A stretch of 64,000 nucleotides of DNA from Paenibacillus sambharensis (GTDB lineage Bacteria; Bacillota; Bacilli; Paenibacillales; Paenibacillaceae), in assembly GCF_003233845.1 (NCBI RefSeq), contig NZ_QKRB01000051.1, forward strand, positions 1 through 64,000. Reading direction: 5' to 3'. Below the pieces are notes generated by a model. It was not told the origin of the DNA, made no database searches, and saw only the letters and a program-made list of their open reading frames with translations. Made by a program: the position numbers and the translations under genes. This document shows, one piece after another, positions 43,515-52,218 of the stretch (within the stretch, counting starts at the first letter, position 1; each line of letters starts with the position of its first letter).

Positions 43515-44264
43515 TTACTTTACAAACACCGGATCAAGCAGAGCAAACTCTGCTTCTGAGCTGCCGGAGCCTGTTACCGAGAACATGATACTCTCTACGT
43601 ACCGCAGAGGCACTGTAACGGTTGCCGCTTCCTTCCCCTGGTTCAAGATGTGAGAAGCATACAGACTTTGCTGTCCCGATTCATCCGTCACATAGATGCG
43701 CAGCGTTACCGGATCGGACGGGAGGAAGCTCGTTTTATGCGTGATCAGTGCTGCCGTTGCTTTGAACTGGCGGTATTTTTCACCTAATTGGAAAGATACC
43801 TCCGATTTCGGGACACCACCGTCCTCCACCTTGTTGAGCGAGGTCATGATGTAGCTCATCGTTCTGCCGCCAAGCGGTGACCGGATCGCTTCCCCGTTCT
43901 CATGCGAGATGGAGACCGAAGAGGAATGATTAATAATCTCCTTGGCCGGAATACGTTCGTTCTTTGCTATGCCACCAATGTCGGTGAAGATCGGATAATA
44001 ATTTTTGCCGGTCGTTTCTAGGAATACGGTTCTGCCGTCTGATGAACGGGATGGCTTATAGCCCAGCTCGTTCAGCATATAGCTCGGGAAGTAACCATAA
44101 TTTTGGAAGGTAAAAGGCTTGTTCTTACTCTGAATCATCGCCTTCTGGCCATCCACCACGACACTGTCGATATTGAAGATAACGTTCTTGAGCTCGGCCG
44201 CAAACACGGATACTCCGCCAAACAGCATGCCGCCTACCACTACACCTGCAATAAACTTTTTCAT
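43515..44264 (-). CDS. Secreted protein with stalk-type and NPCBM-like regions
   Basis: 249 aa. A signal peptide (MKKFIAGVVVGGMLFGGVSV, cleavage near FAA) is followed by a copper-amine-oxidase-N/stalk-like segment (VVVDGQKAMIQSKNKPF, YFPSYMLNELGYKPSRSSDG). The second half (FQLGEKYRQFKATAALITHK, TLRIYVTDESGQQSLY) resembles NPCBM carbohydrate-binding domains. It is probably cell-wall associated. It lies 55 bases before essC and after the transmembrane kinase gene, so it is part of the type VII transcript. It may guide the machine through the wall. It has no enzyme motif. Confidence 0.7.
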   Translation of the reverse strand: MKKFIAGVVVGGMLFGGVSVFAAELKNVIFNIDSVVVDGQKAMIQSKNKPFTFQNYGYFPSYMLNELGYKPSRSSDGRTVFLETTGKNYYPIFTDIGGIAKNERIPAKEIINHSSSVSISHENGEAIRSPLGGRTMSYIMTSLNKVEDGGVPKSEVSFQLGEKYRQFKATAALITHKTSFLPSDPVTLRIYVTDESGQQSLYASHILNQGKEAATVTVPLRYVESIMFSVTGSGSSEAEFALLDPVFVK

Positions 44265-44294
44265 TTGATAATGACCTCCTGATCGTGTTGTTGT

Positions 44295-46205
44295 CTATTC
44301 GCCTGTCAGATCGCTTAGCATCTGCCGGGCGACTGCATTATTGGGATCGATTGCCTTCAGCTGCTTGGATAAGCGGATGACCTTCTCGGTATCATCCTCA
44401 ACATTGAAGGCGTACTGGATGCTCTCCTCCAGCTGCTTGATCTTCTTCGCCTGGCTGTTCTCCGTACTCTGCTTCGCCGCAGGCTTGGCCGGTGCAGGCT
44501 GTTTTGTTGGCTTCGGCTGCGCTGCAGGGGCCGGCTGCTGCGTCACTTTAACCGGTTCCTTCACTGGCTGAGGCTTGCTCTCCGGCTCGGCAGCTTGTGC
44601 CGGCTGAGGCTCGGCAGCCTGCTTCTTGGGCTCTTCCTTTACTACCGGCTTGGGGTCGGGCTTTACTTCCGGCTTGGGCTCCGGTTCAGGAACCGGCTCT
44701 GGCTCGGGTTCCGGCTCTGCCTTCACTGGTTCCTCCGTGTCATGGACAGCTTCAACAGGATCGGCTGCCGCTACCAGCTTGCTGTCGTCCTCTTTGCCGA
44801 GCATCGCATAGGCTGCTATTCCGCCGCCAAGAATGACAACAGCTGCTGCTGCAATGATATATCTCAGCTTGCTCCTCGGTGGTGCCGTCCGGGCAGCTTC
44901 TTCCGCTAACCGGATCGCTTCCAGCCGCTGGAGCTCCTCAGCCACACCGCGTGCCGCCATCTGAATCTCATAGCGAATAGGTGATGCTTCCGGCATTTTG
45001 TCCAGCAGGCTGTTGTAGGCTGCAAGAGCGGGGGCCAGCTCCCCCCTCCGTTCGAGCTCTCTGGCCTCTTCCAGAACCCTTGAATTATCGTCACCCAGAA
45101 ATCCGGTACGGGGACCGGCATTCTCCGTTTCCGGCCAGCTTCCGGCTGTACTCGGGGGACTGACCGCTTCTTCTTGCGGCTGTGCTTCAGCCTCAGCCGA
45201 CTCGCCATTTGCTGGCGCTTGAGGCGCAGCATCCGCCTCGACAGCCGGCATAACTCCGGTAAGCTGCTGCATTCCGGGGCGTTTAATCAGGGACAGGGTA
45301 ATATACCACTCCCCAAAGGTCGGACACCTTAGCAAATCATCACTATCCCAAACCTGGCGGAACAGCGCGGCAACCTCGCTCCCATATGTACGCTTTAGCA
45401 CCTCTGTCAGCAGCTCAGCCCGCTGCTCATCCTCCTGCATCCGTTCCGGGTCAAAATAGCTCTCTCCCCACGAATGCGAGCGTATCTCCGGATCAAACCA
45501 TGCCAGCATCTCTGCGATAAGTACGCCACCCGCAAAGCGGTCCGCATATTTATTCCACATCGGCTGATGGCCCGGCCGGATAGATGCGTAACCCGGCGAG
45601 CCCTTGGACAGATGCTCGGGTTTATCCAGCTGGCTGGCATAGATCTGCTCGATATCAATGAGCTGCACCCAAGACTTCACCGCAGGCGTAATGTCATGAA
45701 GCAGACCGGGTATCATCACGTTGGGTCCTGACAAATCACAATGCGCCAGTCCGCGCTGCTCCATATAAGAGAGCACCTCGGCAAGCGAACGGGCTGTATG
45801 AAGCGATGTATCCGCTCCGAAGTCCCCCTGCTCCAGCAATATATCCGTCCATGTCGGCCCCTTGATCCAAGGCATCAGTACAGCGTATAAGAGATCCGGA
45901 TAAGTACCCAGCAGCTCCATATTGTTCTGCGGGGTAAGCACCGTCCGCTCGCATACTTGAAGCCCTTCCACTCTGGCTATCGACGCCAGCTGATCTGCTA
46001 CATACACGTTGGCCGGGTGGCGGAACGCAGCTCTGAACACCTTAAGAGCTTTGGATTGTCCATCCTGAACCGAGATCAGCTTATATACGGTGCCCTGTCT
46101 GCCTTCCTGCCCATAAGGCATGTCATAGAAGGCAGGATGCGGAGCAATTCGATAAATTTTGCCGTCAATAATAATTTCATCGCCGGCTTTAGGATTAAAG
46201 GTCAT
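44295..46205 (-). CDS. Transmembrane kinase-like protein with wall-spanning tail, possible EssB counterpart
   Basis: 636 aa. Residues about 1-300 are kinase-like: GQEGRQGTVYKL, LKVF, catalytic HCDLSGPNVM, and LIDIEQ in place of DFG. A polar, TPR-like stretch leads to one TM helix near 447-468 (YIIAAAAVVILGGGIAAYA). The outer part is a Glu/Pro repeat (EPEPEPEPVPEPEPKP) and a Pro/Ala/Lys linker, then a short helical domain. EssB/YukC also combines a pseudokinase, one TM helix and an outer helical part, so this may replace it, but the linker is much longer and the catalytic loop is better preserved. AAAGGAG sits in a small hairpin loop before the ATG. It is the first gene of the type VII transcript. 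Confidence 0.75.
   Translation of the reverse strand: MTFNPKAGDEIIIDGKIYRIAPHPAFYDMPYGQEGRQGTVYKLISVQDGQSKALKVFRAAFRHPANVYVADQLASIARVEGLQVCERTVLTPQNNMELLGTYPDLLYAVLMPWIKGPTWTDILLEQGDFGADTSLHTARSLAEVLSYMEQRGLAHCDLSGPNVMIPGLLHDITPAVKSWVQLIDIEQIYASQLDKPEHLSKGSPGYASIRPGHQPMWNKYADRFAGGVLIAEMLAWFDPEIRSHSWGESYFDPERMQEDEQRAELLTEVLKRTYGSEVAALFRQVWDSDDLLRCPTFGEWYITLSLIKRPGMQQLTGVMPAVEADAAPQAPANGESAEAEAQPQEEAVSPPSTAGSWPETENAGPRTGFLGDDNSRVLEEARELERRGELAPALAAYNSLLDKMPEASPIRYEIQMAARGVAEELQRLEAIRLAEEAARTAPPRSKLRYIIAAAAVVILGGGIAAYAMLGKEDDSKLVAAADPVEAVHDTEEPVKAEPEPEPEPVPEPEPKPEVKPDPKPVVKEEPKKQAAEPQPAQAAEPESKPQPVKEPVKVTQQPAPAAQPKPTKQPAPAKPAAKQSTENSQAKKIKQLEESIQYAFNVEDDTEKVIRLSKQLKAIDPNNAVARQMLSDLTGE
44595..44745 (-). 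repeat. Low-complexity Glu-Pro/Lys-Pro coding repeat
   Basis: Short in-frame units coding E-P, V-P and K-P dipeptides inside the transmembrane kinase gene. The protein segment is stiff and extended, suited to crossing the wall. The repeat length may vary between strains. Confidence 0.7.
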
Positions 46206-46555
46206 GTGCTTGAACTCCTTTGTTCAAGTTGGTGGCACTCAAAAAACGATAATACTCTGTTGGTTTAAGATTATACCTCGCTTTTATATAAAATGTTTTT
46301 TTTCGCCACTGTTTTTAATAAATCTTTAAGTAACGCTCGGTTATTATGAATAATGCAAAAAATATTCGTTTGTACAACATTTTTTTATCATTAATGCTAC
46401 TTTATATATCGTATTATGGCAATAAACCTAGATAAATAGTTAGTTAGACTCATTAATTACTGTTTATTCGACAATTATCACCATTACTGCGGCACAAAAT
46501 CCTCTCAACTGAGACGAAAGGTCCAGGACCATAATCTTCCACCAGGATATCGCTC
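46206..46555 (-). promoter_or_regulatory. AT-rich promoter region of the type VII operon
   Basis: About 350 bases with no gene. On the minus strand TATAAT (46270-46275) gives a likely -10 about 65 bases before the first ATG; no strong -35 is seen. A-rich tracts upstream could be bent or UP-like DNA. This is the only clear main promoter region seen ahead of the locus. Confidence 0.5.
46209..46228 (-). promoter_or_regulatory. Hairpin displaying the ribosome-binding site of the first type VII gene
   Basis: Perfect 7-bp arms CTTGAAC and GTTCAAG enclose AAAGGA, the core of the ribosome site, 4 bases before the ATG. It may tune translation of the operon's first gene. No ligand-binding structure is visible. 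Confidence 0.4.
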
Positions 46556-46612
46556 ACAAAAAAACAGAGCCCTCCCGCGGCAGCTGATTTCTGCTCTTAG
46601 GATGACTCTGTT
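46556..46612 (-). terminator. Rho-independent terminator of the molybdopterin oxidoreductase gene
   Basis: On the minus strand AACAGAG pairs with CTCTGTT, with further GC pairing inside, and TTTTTTTG follows. It insulates the type VII operon from the gene upstream. Confidence 0.8.
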
Positions 46613-46636
46613 ACAATCTTTCAATTATTCCTCAGG

Positions 46637-48727
46637 TTAAGCAGTCCGCTCAGGCTGCCTATCCAATCTTTCGACATTCACTTGCCCGGAAAAGAAGGTG
46701 GCACCGCCCCCCATATCCGCTTCGCGGTCAGGGGTAAGGCTGTTCACCAGCGCTTTGCCGCCATTCGCATCATCGGCCCACAATCCCTGACTCACCACAA
46801 CACCCGGCAGCACATCTGCACCCACCGATGCAGCGAGCTCACACGCGCCCCGGCTGTTCCAAACCCGTACATAATCACCATCTGTGATGCCAAGCCGGGC
46901 TGCATCCTCCTTGTTCATAATCAGCTTCGGCTGCTTCTCCATCCGGACATGCTTATCATTATTGGAGAAGGTTGAGTTCAGGAAGTTATGATTAGGTGCC
47001 GGTATGAACCGGAACATGGCTCCCTCATCAGGCAGAGGAATATAGGTTGGCAGTGGTGGTAAACCTCGCGTCTTTAACGAAGACGAGTACAGTTCTATGC
47101 GGCCGCTCGGTGTGGCGAGCCGTCCAGGGAAGAGCGGCTTGACGGAAGCTTTCCGAAATTTCTCATCGGCCAGCACTTCATACGTAATACCCTCCAGATT
47201 CGGGTTAGACTCATTGTCAAGCGTCTGCCGGATCATGTCAGCCTCCGTATCGCGGAAGGCCTCCTCAGCAAAACCCATGCTGCGAGCCAACAGCCGGAAC
47301 AGTTCCACGTTGGATTTGCTCTCGCCGTAGGGTGCTATAACCGGCTCCTGGATCTGAACAACATGGTGCCAGTAAGAAAGATATAAATCCGTATTCTCAA
47401 AAGAAGACGTCGCAGGCAGCACAATATCTGCATACATTGCGGTCTCCGTAAGGAATAAATCATGAACGACCGTGAAGAGATCCTCGCGCAGCAGCCCTTC
47501 TCTAACCTTGTTCGCATTGGGTGCAACCAGAGCCGGGTTGCAGTTATAAACAAACAGCGAATGAATCGGCTGCTCTAGCTCCAGCAGCGCACTGCCAAGC
47601 AGATTCATATTGATCTGCCTGGTCGGCCGCTCACGCAGATCAGGCCGCTGCAGTGCACGCGTATTATGCTGGACATGTCCGCTGTTGCTCTTAATAGCTC
47701 CGCCGCCTTTATGCTGCCACGCACCCGTTAGTGCCGGAAGGCAGGAGACCGTCCGGATCGCCATGCCTCCATTGTCGTGATGCTGCAATCCGTTGCCGAT
47801 TCGGATGAAGGATGCTGGTGTGCTCCCATATATCCGTGCGAGCTTGCAGATATCATCAGCCGGAACACCAGTAATACCCGCGACGGTTACCGGATCGTAG
47901 GCTTTCACATGCTCACGAAGCTCTTCGGAGCCGATGGTGTACGCCTCCAGGAAAGCCTCATCCACCATGGCTTCTGCGAACAGCACATGCATCATACCCA
48001 GCGCCAGCGCCGCGTCTGTGCCCGGCCTCAGCGGGATAAACCAATCGGCCCATTTGCCCGTCCGGTTATGGTGCACATCAATCGCAATAATCTTGGCCCC
48101 GTTCTTGCGTGCTTTCTCAGCAAGCATGATTTGGTGCATATTCGTGCTGACCGCATTGATTCCCCACATGATAATGAGCTGCGAGTGTACGGTATCTTCC
48201 GGATCAATGCCTACACTCCCGCCCATCGTCGCCTTATATCCTTCCGTACCGGCTATCTGGCAGATCGTGTACAGAAGCCTGCTCGACCCAAGCTTGTTGA
48301 AGAACCGCCGGTCCATCCCTTCTGTGCCAAGGCGTCCCATGTTGCCGTAGAAGCTGTAGGGAAGGATAGCCTCTGCCCCTTTATCTGCTATCAGCTCCTT
48401 CCAGTGAGCCGTGATCGTGCCAATCGCTTCATCCCACCCAATCGGCTCAAACAATCCAGCGCCTTTCGGTCCTACCCGCTTCAGAGGTGTGCGCAGACGC
48501 TTAGCGTCGTAAATCCGTTCCGTCATATTGCGGACCTTGTTGCAGATAGCTCCTCTGGTAACCGGGTGCTCCGGGTCCCCGTCCACACGGACGATGCGGC
48601 CGTCCTCCTTGTGCAGCAGCAGGCCGCACTGATCGGGACAATCAAGCGGGCACACGGATTTGAAGACACCCGTCTCTTCCTTTATATAATTATTCAATCT
48701 TCTATCACCTCGGATTATATCAAGCAT
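46637..48727 (-). CDS. Molybdopterin oxidoreductase of the DMSO-reductase family (YoaE-like)
   Basis: 696 aa. The N-terminal 4Fe-4S site is CPLDCPDQC with the fourth Cys in GAICNK. The molybdopterin-binding regions follow (IMWGINAVSTNMHQ, NPALVAPNANKV, ADIVLPATSSFENTD), and the C-terminal MGD-binding barrel contains PAPNHNFLNSTFSNND and GVVVSQGLWADD. There is no Tat signal, so it is cytoplasmic. ATG at 48727 has GGAGG 4 bases upstream; a TTG at 48697 after GAGGTGAT is an alternative. It stands alone, ended by a strong terminator. B. subtilis YoaE is the nearest type recalled. The substrate is unknown, and no electron-transfer subunit is adjacent. Confidence 0.88.
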   Translation of the reverse strand: MLDIIRGDRRLNNYIKEETGVFKSVCPLDCPDQCGLLLHKEDGRIVRVDGDPEHPVTRGAICNKVRNMTERIYDAKRLRTPLKRVGPKGAGLFEPIGWDEAIGTITAHWKELIADKGAEAILPYSFYGNMGRLGTEGMDRRFFNKLGSSRLLYTICQIAGTEGYKATMGGSVGIDPEDTVHSQLIIMWGINAVSTNMHQIMLAEKARKNGAKIIAIDVHHNRTGKWADWFIPLRPGTDAALALGMMHVLFAEAMVDEAFLEAYTIGSEELREHVKAYDPVTVAGITGVPADDICKLARIYGSTPASFIRIGNGLQHHDNGGMAIRTVSCLPALTGAWQHKGGGAIKSNSGHVQHNTRALQRPDLRERPTRQINMNLLGSALLELEQPIHSLFVYNCNPALVAPNANKVREGLLREDLFTVVHDLFLTETAMYADIVLPATSSFENTDLYLSYWHHVVQIQEPVIAPYGESKSNVELFRLLARSMGFAEEAFRDTEADMIRQTLDNESNPNLEGITYEVLADEKFRKASVKPLFPGRLATPSGRIELYSSSLKTRGLPPLPTYIPLPDEGAMFRFIPAPNHNFLNSTFSNNDKHVRMEKQPKLIMNKEDAARLGITDGDYVRVWNSRGACELAASVGADVLPGVVVSQGLWADDANGGKALVNSLTPDREADMGGGATFFSGQVNVERLDRQPERTA

Positions 48728-48853
48728 GTAACCTCCATTGTATGGCTGGTTATTTTCCGGTGTCAACACGAACCCGTGCTTTCTCAAGCCTCTCCATCAC
48801 AAAAACAGCCCTGTCTATTCAAGACATGGGCTGCTTCATTCTGCGTGCTATAG

Positions 48854-50836
48854 CTATACCTTAAACCTGCTTGTCTGCTCCTGCAGCTGCTCAGCAAGCT
48901 TGCTGAGCGCTTCAGCCGATGAAGATATTTCCTGCATGGAGGCCAGCTGTTCTTCGGCCGCCGCGGATACATTCTGAGTGCCGTCTGCTGTTGTTCCGGC
49001 GATCTCCTCAACCAGCTTTACCGCTTCATTCAGCTGCTCGGCACTTCCGGCGATTTCCCCAAGCGCCTCGTTCGTATGCTCAAACTGCTGGGCGAGATTC
49101 TTGATGGACCGGTTGATCGCCTTGAACTTGCGTCCCGTATCTTCCACAGAGATAATTCCGCTGCTAACCTGCTCAACTACAGTGGTCATTGCACGGTCCG
49201 CTTCAGCGGTCTCATTCTGAATCCAGCCGATAATGTCAGCAATCTGCTGTGCCGAGCTGGAGGTCTGCTCTGCCAGCTTGCGAATTTCCGAAGCGACAAC
49301 AGCGAAGCCCTTGCCCTGCTCGCCCACCCGCGCGGCTTCTATCGCAGCATTAAGTGCCAGCAGGTTCGTCTGGCTTGATATAGCCGTAATCATGGACAGA
49401 ATTTTACCGATTTCCTGTGACCGCTCGCTCAAACCTTGAATCGTGTGCGCCAGTCCGTGAACATTCTCGTGGATGCCGCCCATCTGCGTCATGTTCTCAT
49501 TAACTGAAGCCGTTCCTTCCGCCGCATCCGCCAGTGTCTTCTGTGCGGCTTGCGCACCGGCCTGCGTGTCTGCGGAAGCCTGTTGAAGCAGGCTCGTCAT
49601 CTCACGAATCGATACCGAGCTCTCGGCCACACTCTTCACCTGAGCTGAGCTGCCCTCAGCCACTTCCTGCATAATGCCGGCAATCTGCTCCGTCGCCCTG
49701 GAGGTCTGCTCACTTCCAGCTGTCAGCTCCTCCGCGGAAGCCGCCAGCTGCATGGAGCTCATGCTGACGTTCCCGATCAGCTGTCTCAGGTTGTCCGTCA
49801 TCTGATTGAATATATCGGCCAAATCCCCGATCTCATCCTTGGACCGGATATCGATGCGCTCAGTCAGGTTGCCTTCACTGATCGTAAGCGCTGTTCTGCT
49901 GATGACTTTAAGCGGGCGCGTAATCGAGATAATCACCAGCGTGGTAACTACCGTTCCGGCAAGAAGTGCAGCAATGATTACAATAGCTGTCGTCACATAT
50001 ATTGGCCTGGCTGCTTGGCTGAACTCATCCTGATACATCGTACCGGCGATTTTCCAGCCTGTCAGCTCGTTGGTGGCAAACACCATCTGCTTCGCATCAC
50101 CCTCGAAAGAGTACGCGAAGCCACCTTGCTGGCTTTCATAGATTTGCCCAATGAACTCTTCCTCCGCCACTGTACCGATCTCGCGGGTTGGATGCGCAAT
50201 ATAGCTGCGGTCCTTATCCATAATAAAAGCATAACCGTTCTCACCGATCTCCGCCAAGGATGCACGGCTGATCATACTATCCATTTTCAGATTAATACCC
50301 AGAACTCCCGAGCCGTCTTCCAGCGTCTTCGCGATGGTGACTACGATCTCTCCTGTTGATGCAGTCTTATACGGATTGGTCAATACTGCCCGGCCGGGAT
50401 TGGCCGCAGCCTCTTCAAACCATGGCCGTTTGCGCGGATCATAATCTGCGGCCAGCTCCATGCGTGGCTCCTGAATCATTAATCCGTCTGAAGTACCTAC
50501 GTAGATACTCACCGTCTCTGGATGCAGCCCCACATATTGTGCCAGCTTCTGCCTGAGCAGCGGGCTGTCAGCGCCATCTACCAGCGACTGATCCAGCACC
50601 GACGAGAAGAAATCCGCGTCATGCAGCTTCGGTTTCACTAGGTCACTGATCATGGCATCCAGCAGCTTCACATTCTGCTCGGCTGTATGAACGATATTGT
50701 ACTCAATTTCACTCTTTGCGCTTCCATATGCCATGACGCCAATTACAATTGCAGGTATAAGCAGAAGCGCTCCCATTGAGGTAATCAGCTTATTGCGTAA
50801 ATTCCACCTGAAGAGACGTTTCTTTTTCTTGTCCAC
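48854..50836 (-). CDS. Methyl-accepting chemotaxis protein with double-Cache sensor
   Basis: 660 aa. TM1 about 16-36; extracellular dCache domain about 40-275 ([20 protein letters not shown] and [20 protein letters not shown] are typical); TM2 about 280-305; HAMP; signalling coiled coil with tip [20 protein letters not shown] and [18 protein letters not shown]. The start is GTG after [15 protein letters not shown] is the part of dCache domains that holds amine or amino-acid ligands in many receptors, but the pocket cannot be assigned here. It is monocistronic. Confidence 0.93.
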   Translation of the reverse strand: MDKKKKRLFRWNLRNKLITSMGALLLIPAIVIGVMAYGSAKSEIEYNIVHTAEQNVKLLDAMISDLVKPKLHDADFFSSVLDQSLVDGADSPLLRQKLAQYVGLHPETVSIYVGTSDGLMIQEPRMELAADYDPRKRPWFEEAAANPGRAVLTNPYKTASTGEIVVTIAKTLEDGSGVLGINLKMDSMISRASLAEIGENGYAFIMDKDRSYIAHPTREIGTVAEEEFIGQIYESQQGGFAYSFEGDAKQMVFATNELTGWKIAGTMYQDEFSQAARPIYVTTAIVIIAALLAGTVVTTLVIISITRPLKVISRTALTISEGNLTERIDIRSKDEIGDLADIFNQMTDNLRQLIGNVSMSSMQLAASAEELTAGSEQTSRATEQIAGIMQEVAEGSSAQVKSVAESSVSIREMTSLLQQASADTQAGAQAAQKTLADAAEGTASVNENMTQMGGIHENVHGLAHTIQGLSERSQEIGKILSMITAISSQTNLLALNAAIEAARVGEQGKGFAVVASEIRKLAEQTSSSAQQIADIIGWIQNETAEADRAMTTVVEQVSSGIISVEDTGRKFKAINRSIKNLAQQFEHTNEALGEIAGSAEQLNEAVKLVEEIAGTTADGTQNVSAAAEEQLASMQEISSSAEALSKLAEQLQEQTSRFKV

Positions 50837-51063
50837 CCTTTTCCCACCTTGTCTAAGTTGTATTTTTTATGTGTATTGCCCAGCTGGTCAGTATCCTTCG
50901 GCTTGTATTTCGATGAGATACTGATTAACACCTATACCATTATTTCGGCAGATCGCGGGCGTTTGGTTAGGCTTGCCACAGCTTTTGAAGAATTTGGGTA
51001 CTCTGCCTATAGAAGCCCAATGTGAGTTCGCAACAGACACGGTTACTTTAGTTGTACCAATTG

Positions 51064-51105
51064 AAAAAGGGATATCCCAAAGCCGTTAGACTTGGGACAT
51101 CCCTT
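51064..51105 (-). terminator. Rho-independent terminator of the phn-selD-mnmH operon
   Basis: On the minus strand AAGGGATGTCCCAA pairs with TTGGGATATCCCTT (one mismatch) and is followed by TTTC. It lies 28 bases past the mnmH stop. Confidence 0.75.
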
Positions 51106-51132
51106 CGCAGCTGTATTCTTATTCATTTGGAC

Positions 51133-52188
51133 TTATACACTTATTTGAGCAGGGAACACGGGCGGCGGAAGTTGGGCGATAACCTGCTCCAGCACGTCAT
51201 GATCCGCATCGTGCTGGATAGTGACATGACCCAGTCCATAACGGTCCGAAGCAAACTGATAACGGGGATCGTAGTAATGGACCAGCATCAGTTCCACCGC
51301 CTCCTCGAAGCGGCCTTCCTGCAGGGCCGTGCGAATAGCCGCAGCGACTGGCGTATGAATCCGTTTCTCAATCCGTTCAAACGAATCCAAGCAAGCCTGC
51401 TTGTGCTCCTCCGGCTTGTATTCACGGACAATATTACGAGCCCGCTCTTGTACCGGCATCTCGATGAACAAAGAGGTTCCCTTCTCCTTGGCTGCGATCA
51501 CCGGCTCGGGAACGACAACCTTGCCAATTCTGCGGCTCTCCGCCTCCAGGATCAGATAAGGAGATTCCGAGCAGCGGATCAGTTCCTGAACGAGCAGGGA
51601 ATCAAAGGTTTTCTGGTTATTCGGCTCAAGTCCGATCTGTCCGAAGATGGAGCCCCGGTGCTGGGCCATACGCTCCAGATTGATAACGGGGTATCCCCGC
51701 TCTGCAAGCTTGTCCAGCAGGTCGGTCTTCCCGCTTCCCGTATAGCCATTAATGACGTAGCAGTGCGGAAGCTCCGTAAGCCGCTCAATGGTTTCGACGA
51801 CCCACTTGCGGTAAGCACGGTAGCCGCCGTTCAAGCGGTACATTCTCAATCCCATTAACGAAGCCAGTGTTGCTGACGTTCTGCTTCTCATCCCGCCCCG
51901 CCAGCAGAACACAGCCTTGCGGCCGGGACCTGCCGCTTCAATAGCTTTCACGAAGGACGGCAGCTTGGCCGACACGATCTCCAATCCTTTATCCTTCGCT
52001 GCCTCTACGCTTACCTGCTTGTATAGGGTGCCAATCTCGGCCCGTTCCTCGTCATTAAAAATCGGAATATTCAGGCTGCCCGGAATCGTTGAATCGCCGA
52101 ACTCCGAAGGCGACCGGACGTCGATAAGCGCGATGTTTCCCTTGCGATGCAGCTCCAGCAGCTCATCAACCGTTATATCCTGAAACAT
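51133..52188 (-). CDS. mnmH: tRNA 2-selenouridine synthase MnmH (SelU/YbbB)
   Basis: 351 aa. The N-terminal rhodanese domain has its catalytic Cys95 in VFCWRGGMRSRT. The C-terminal P-loop domain has GYTGSGKT at 148-155. It replaces sulfur by selenium in the wobble 2-thiouridine of certain tRNAs, via a geranylated intermediate, using selenophosphate. It lies 30 bases after selD on the same strand, so the two form the tRNA-selenium pathway. No selA or selB is present in this window. Confidence 0.93.
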   Translation of the reverse strand: MFQDITVDELLELHRKGNIALIDVRSPSEFGDSTIPGSLNIPIFNDEERAEIGTLYKQVSVEAAKDKGLEIVSAKLPSFVKAIEAAGPGRKAVFCWRGGMRSRTSATLASLMGLRMYRLNGGYRAYRKWVVETIERLTELPHCYVINGYTGSGKTDLLDKLAERGYPVINLERMAQHRGSIFGQIGLEPNNQKTFDSLLVQELIRCSESPYLILEAESRRIGKVVVPEPVIAAKEKGTSLFIEMPVQERARNIVREYKPEEHKQACLDSFERIEKRIHTPVAAAIRTALQEGRFEEAVELMLVHYYDPRYQFASDRYGLGHVTIQHDADHDVLEQVIAQLPPPVFPAQISV

Positions 52189-52218
52189 GCCTTCTGTTCC
52201 CCTCTCCTCATGTAGCGT

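Noticed and set aside
44595..44745. Short tandem repeats as a possible CRISPR or satellite
   Set aside because: They are in-frame codons for Glu-Pro and Lys-Pro units within a normal gene, without regular repeats and spacers.
47777..48853. 358-codon open frame opposite the molybdopterin oxidoreductase
   Set aside because: Antisense to conserved cofactor-binding regions; its composition is that of a reversed coding strand.
50837..51060. Possible small gene or sigma-D promoter upstream of the third chemoreceptor
   Set aside because: GCCGAAAT resembles a sigma-D -10, but no TAAA-like -35 lies at the right distance; no coding frame was convincing.
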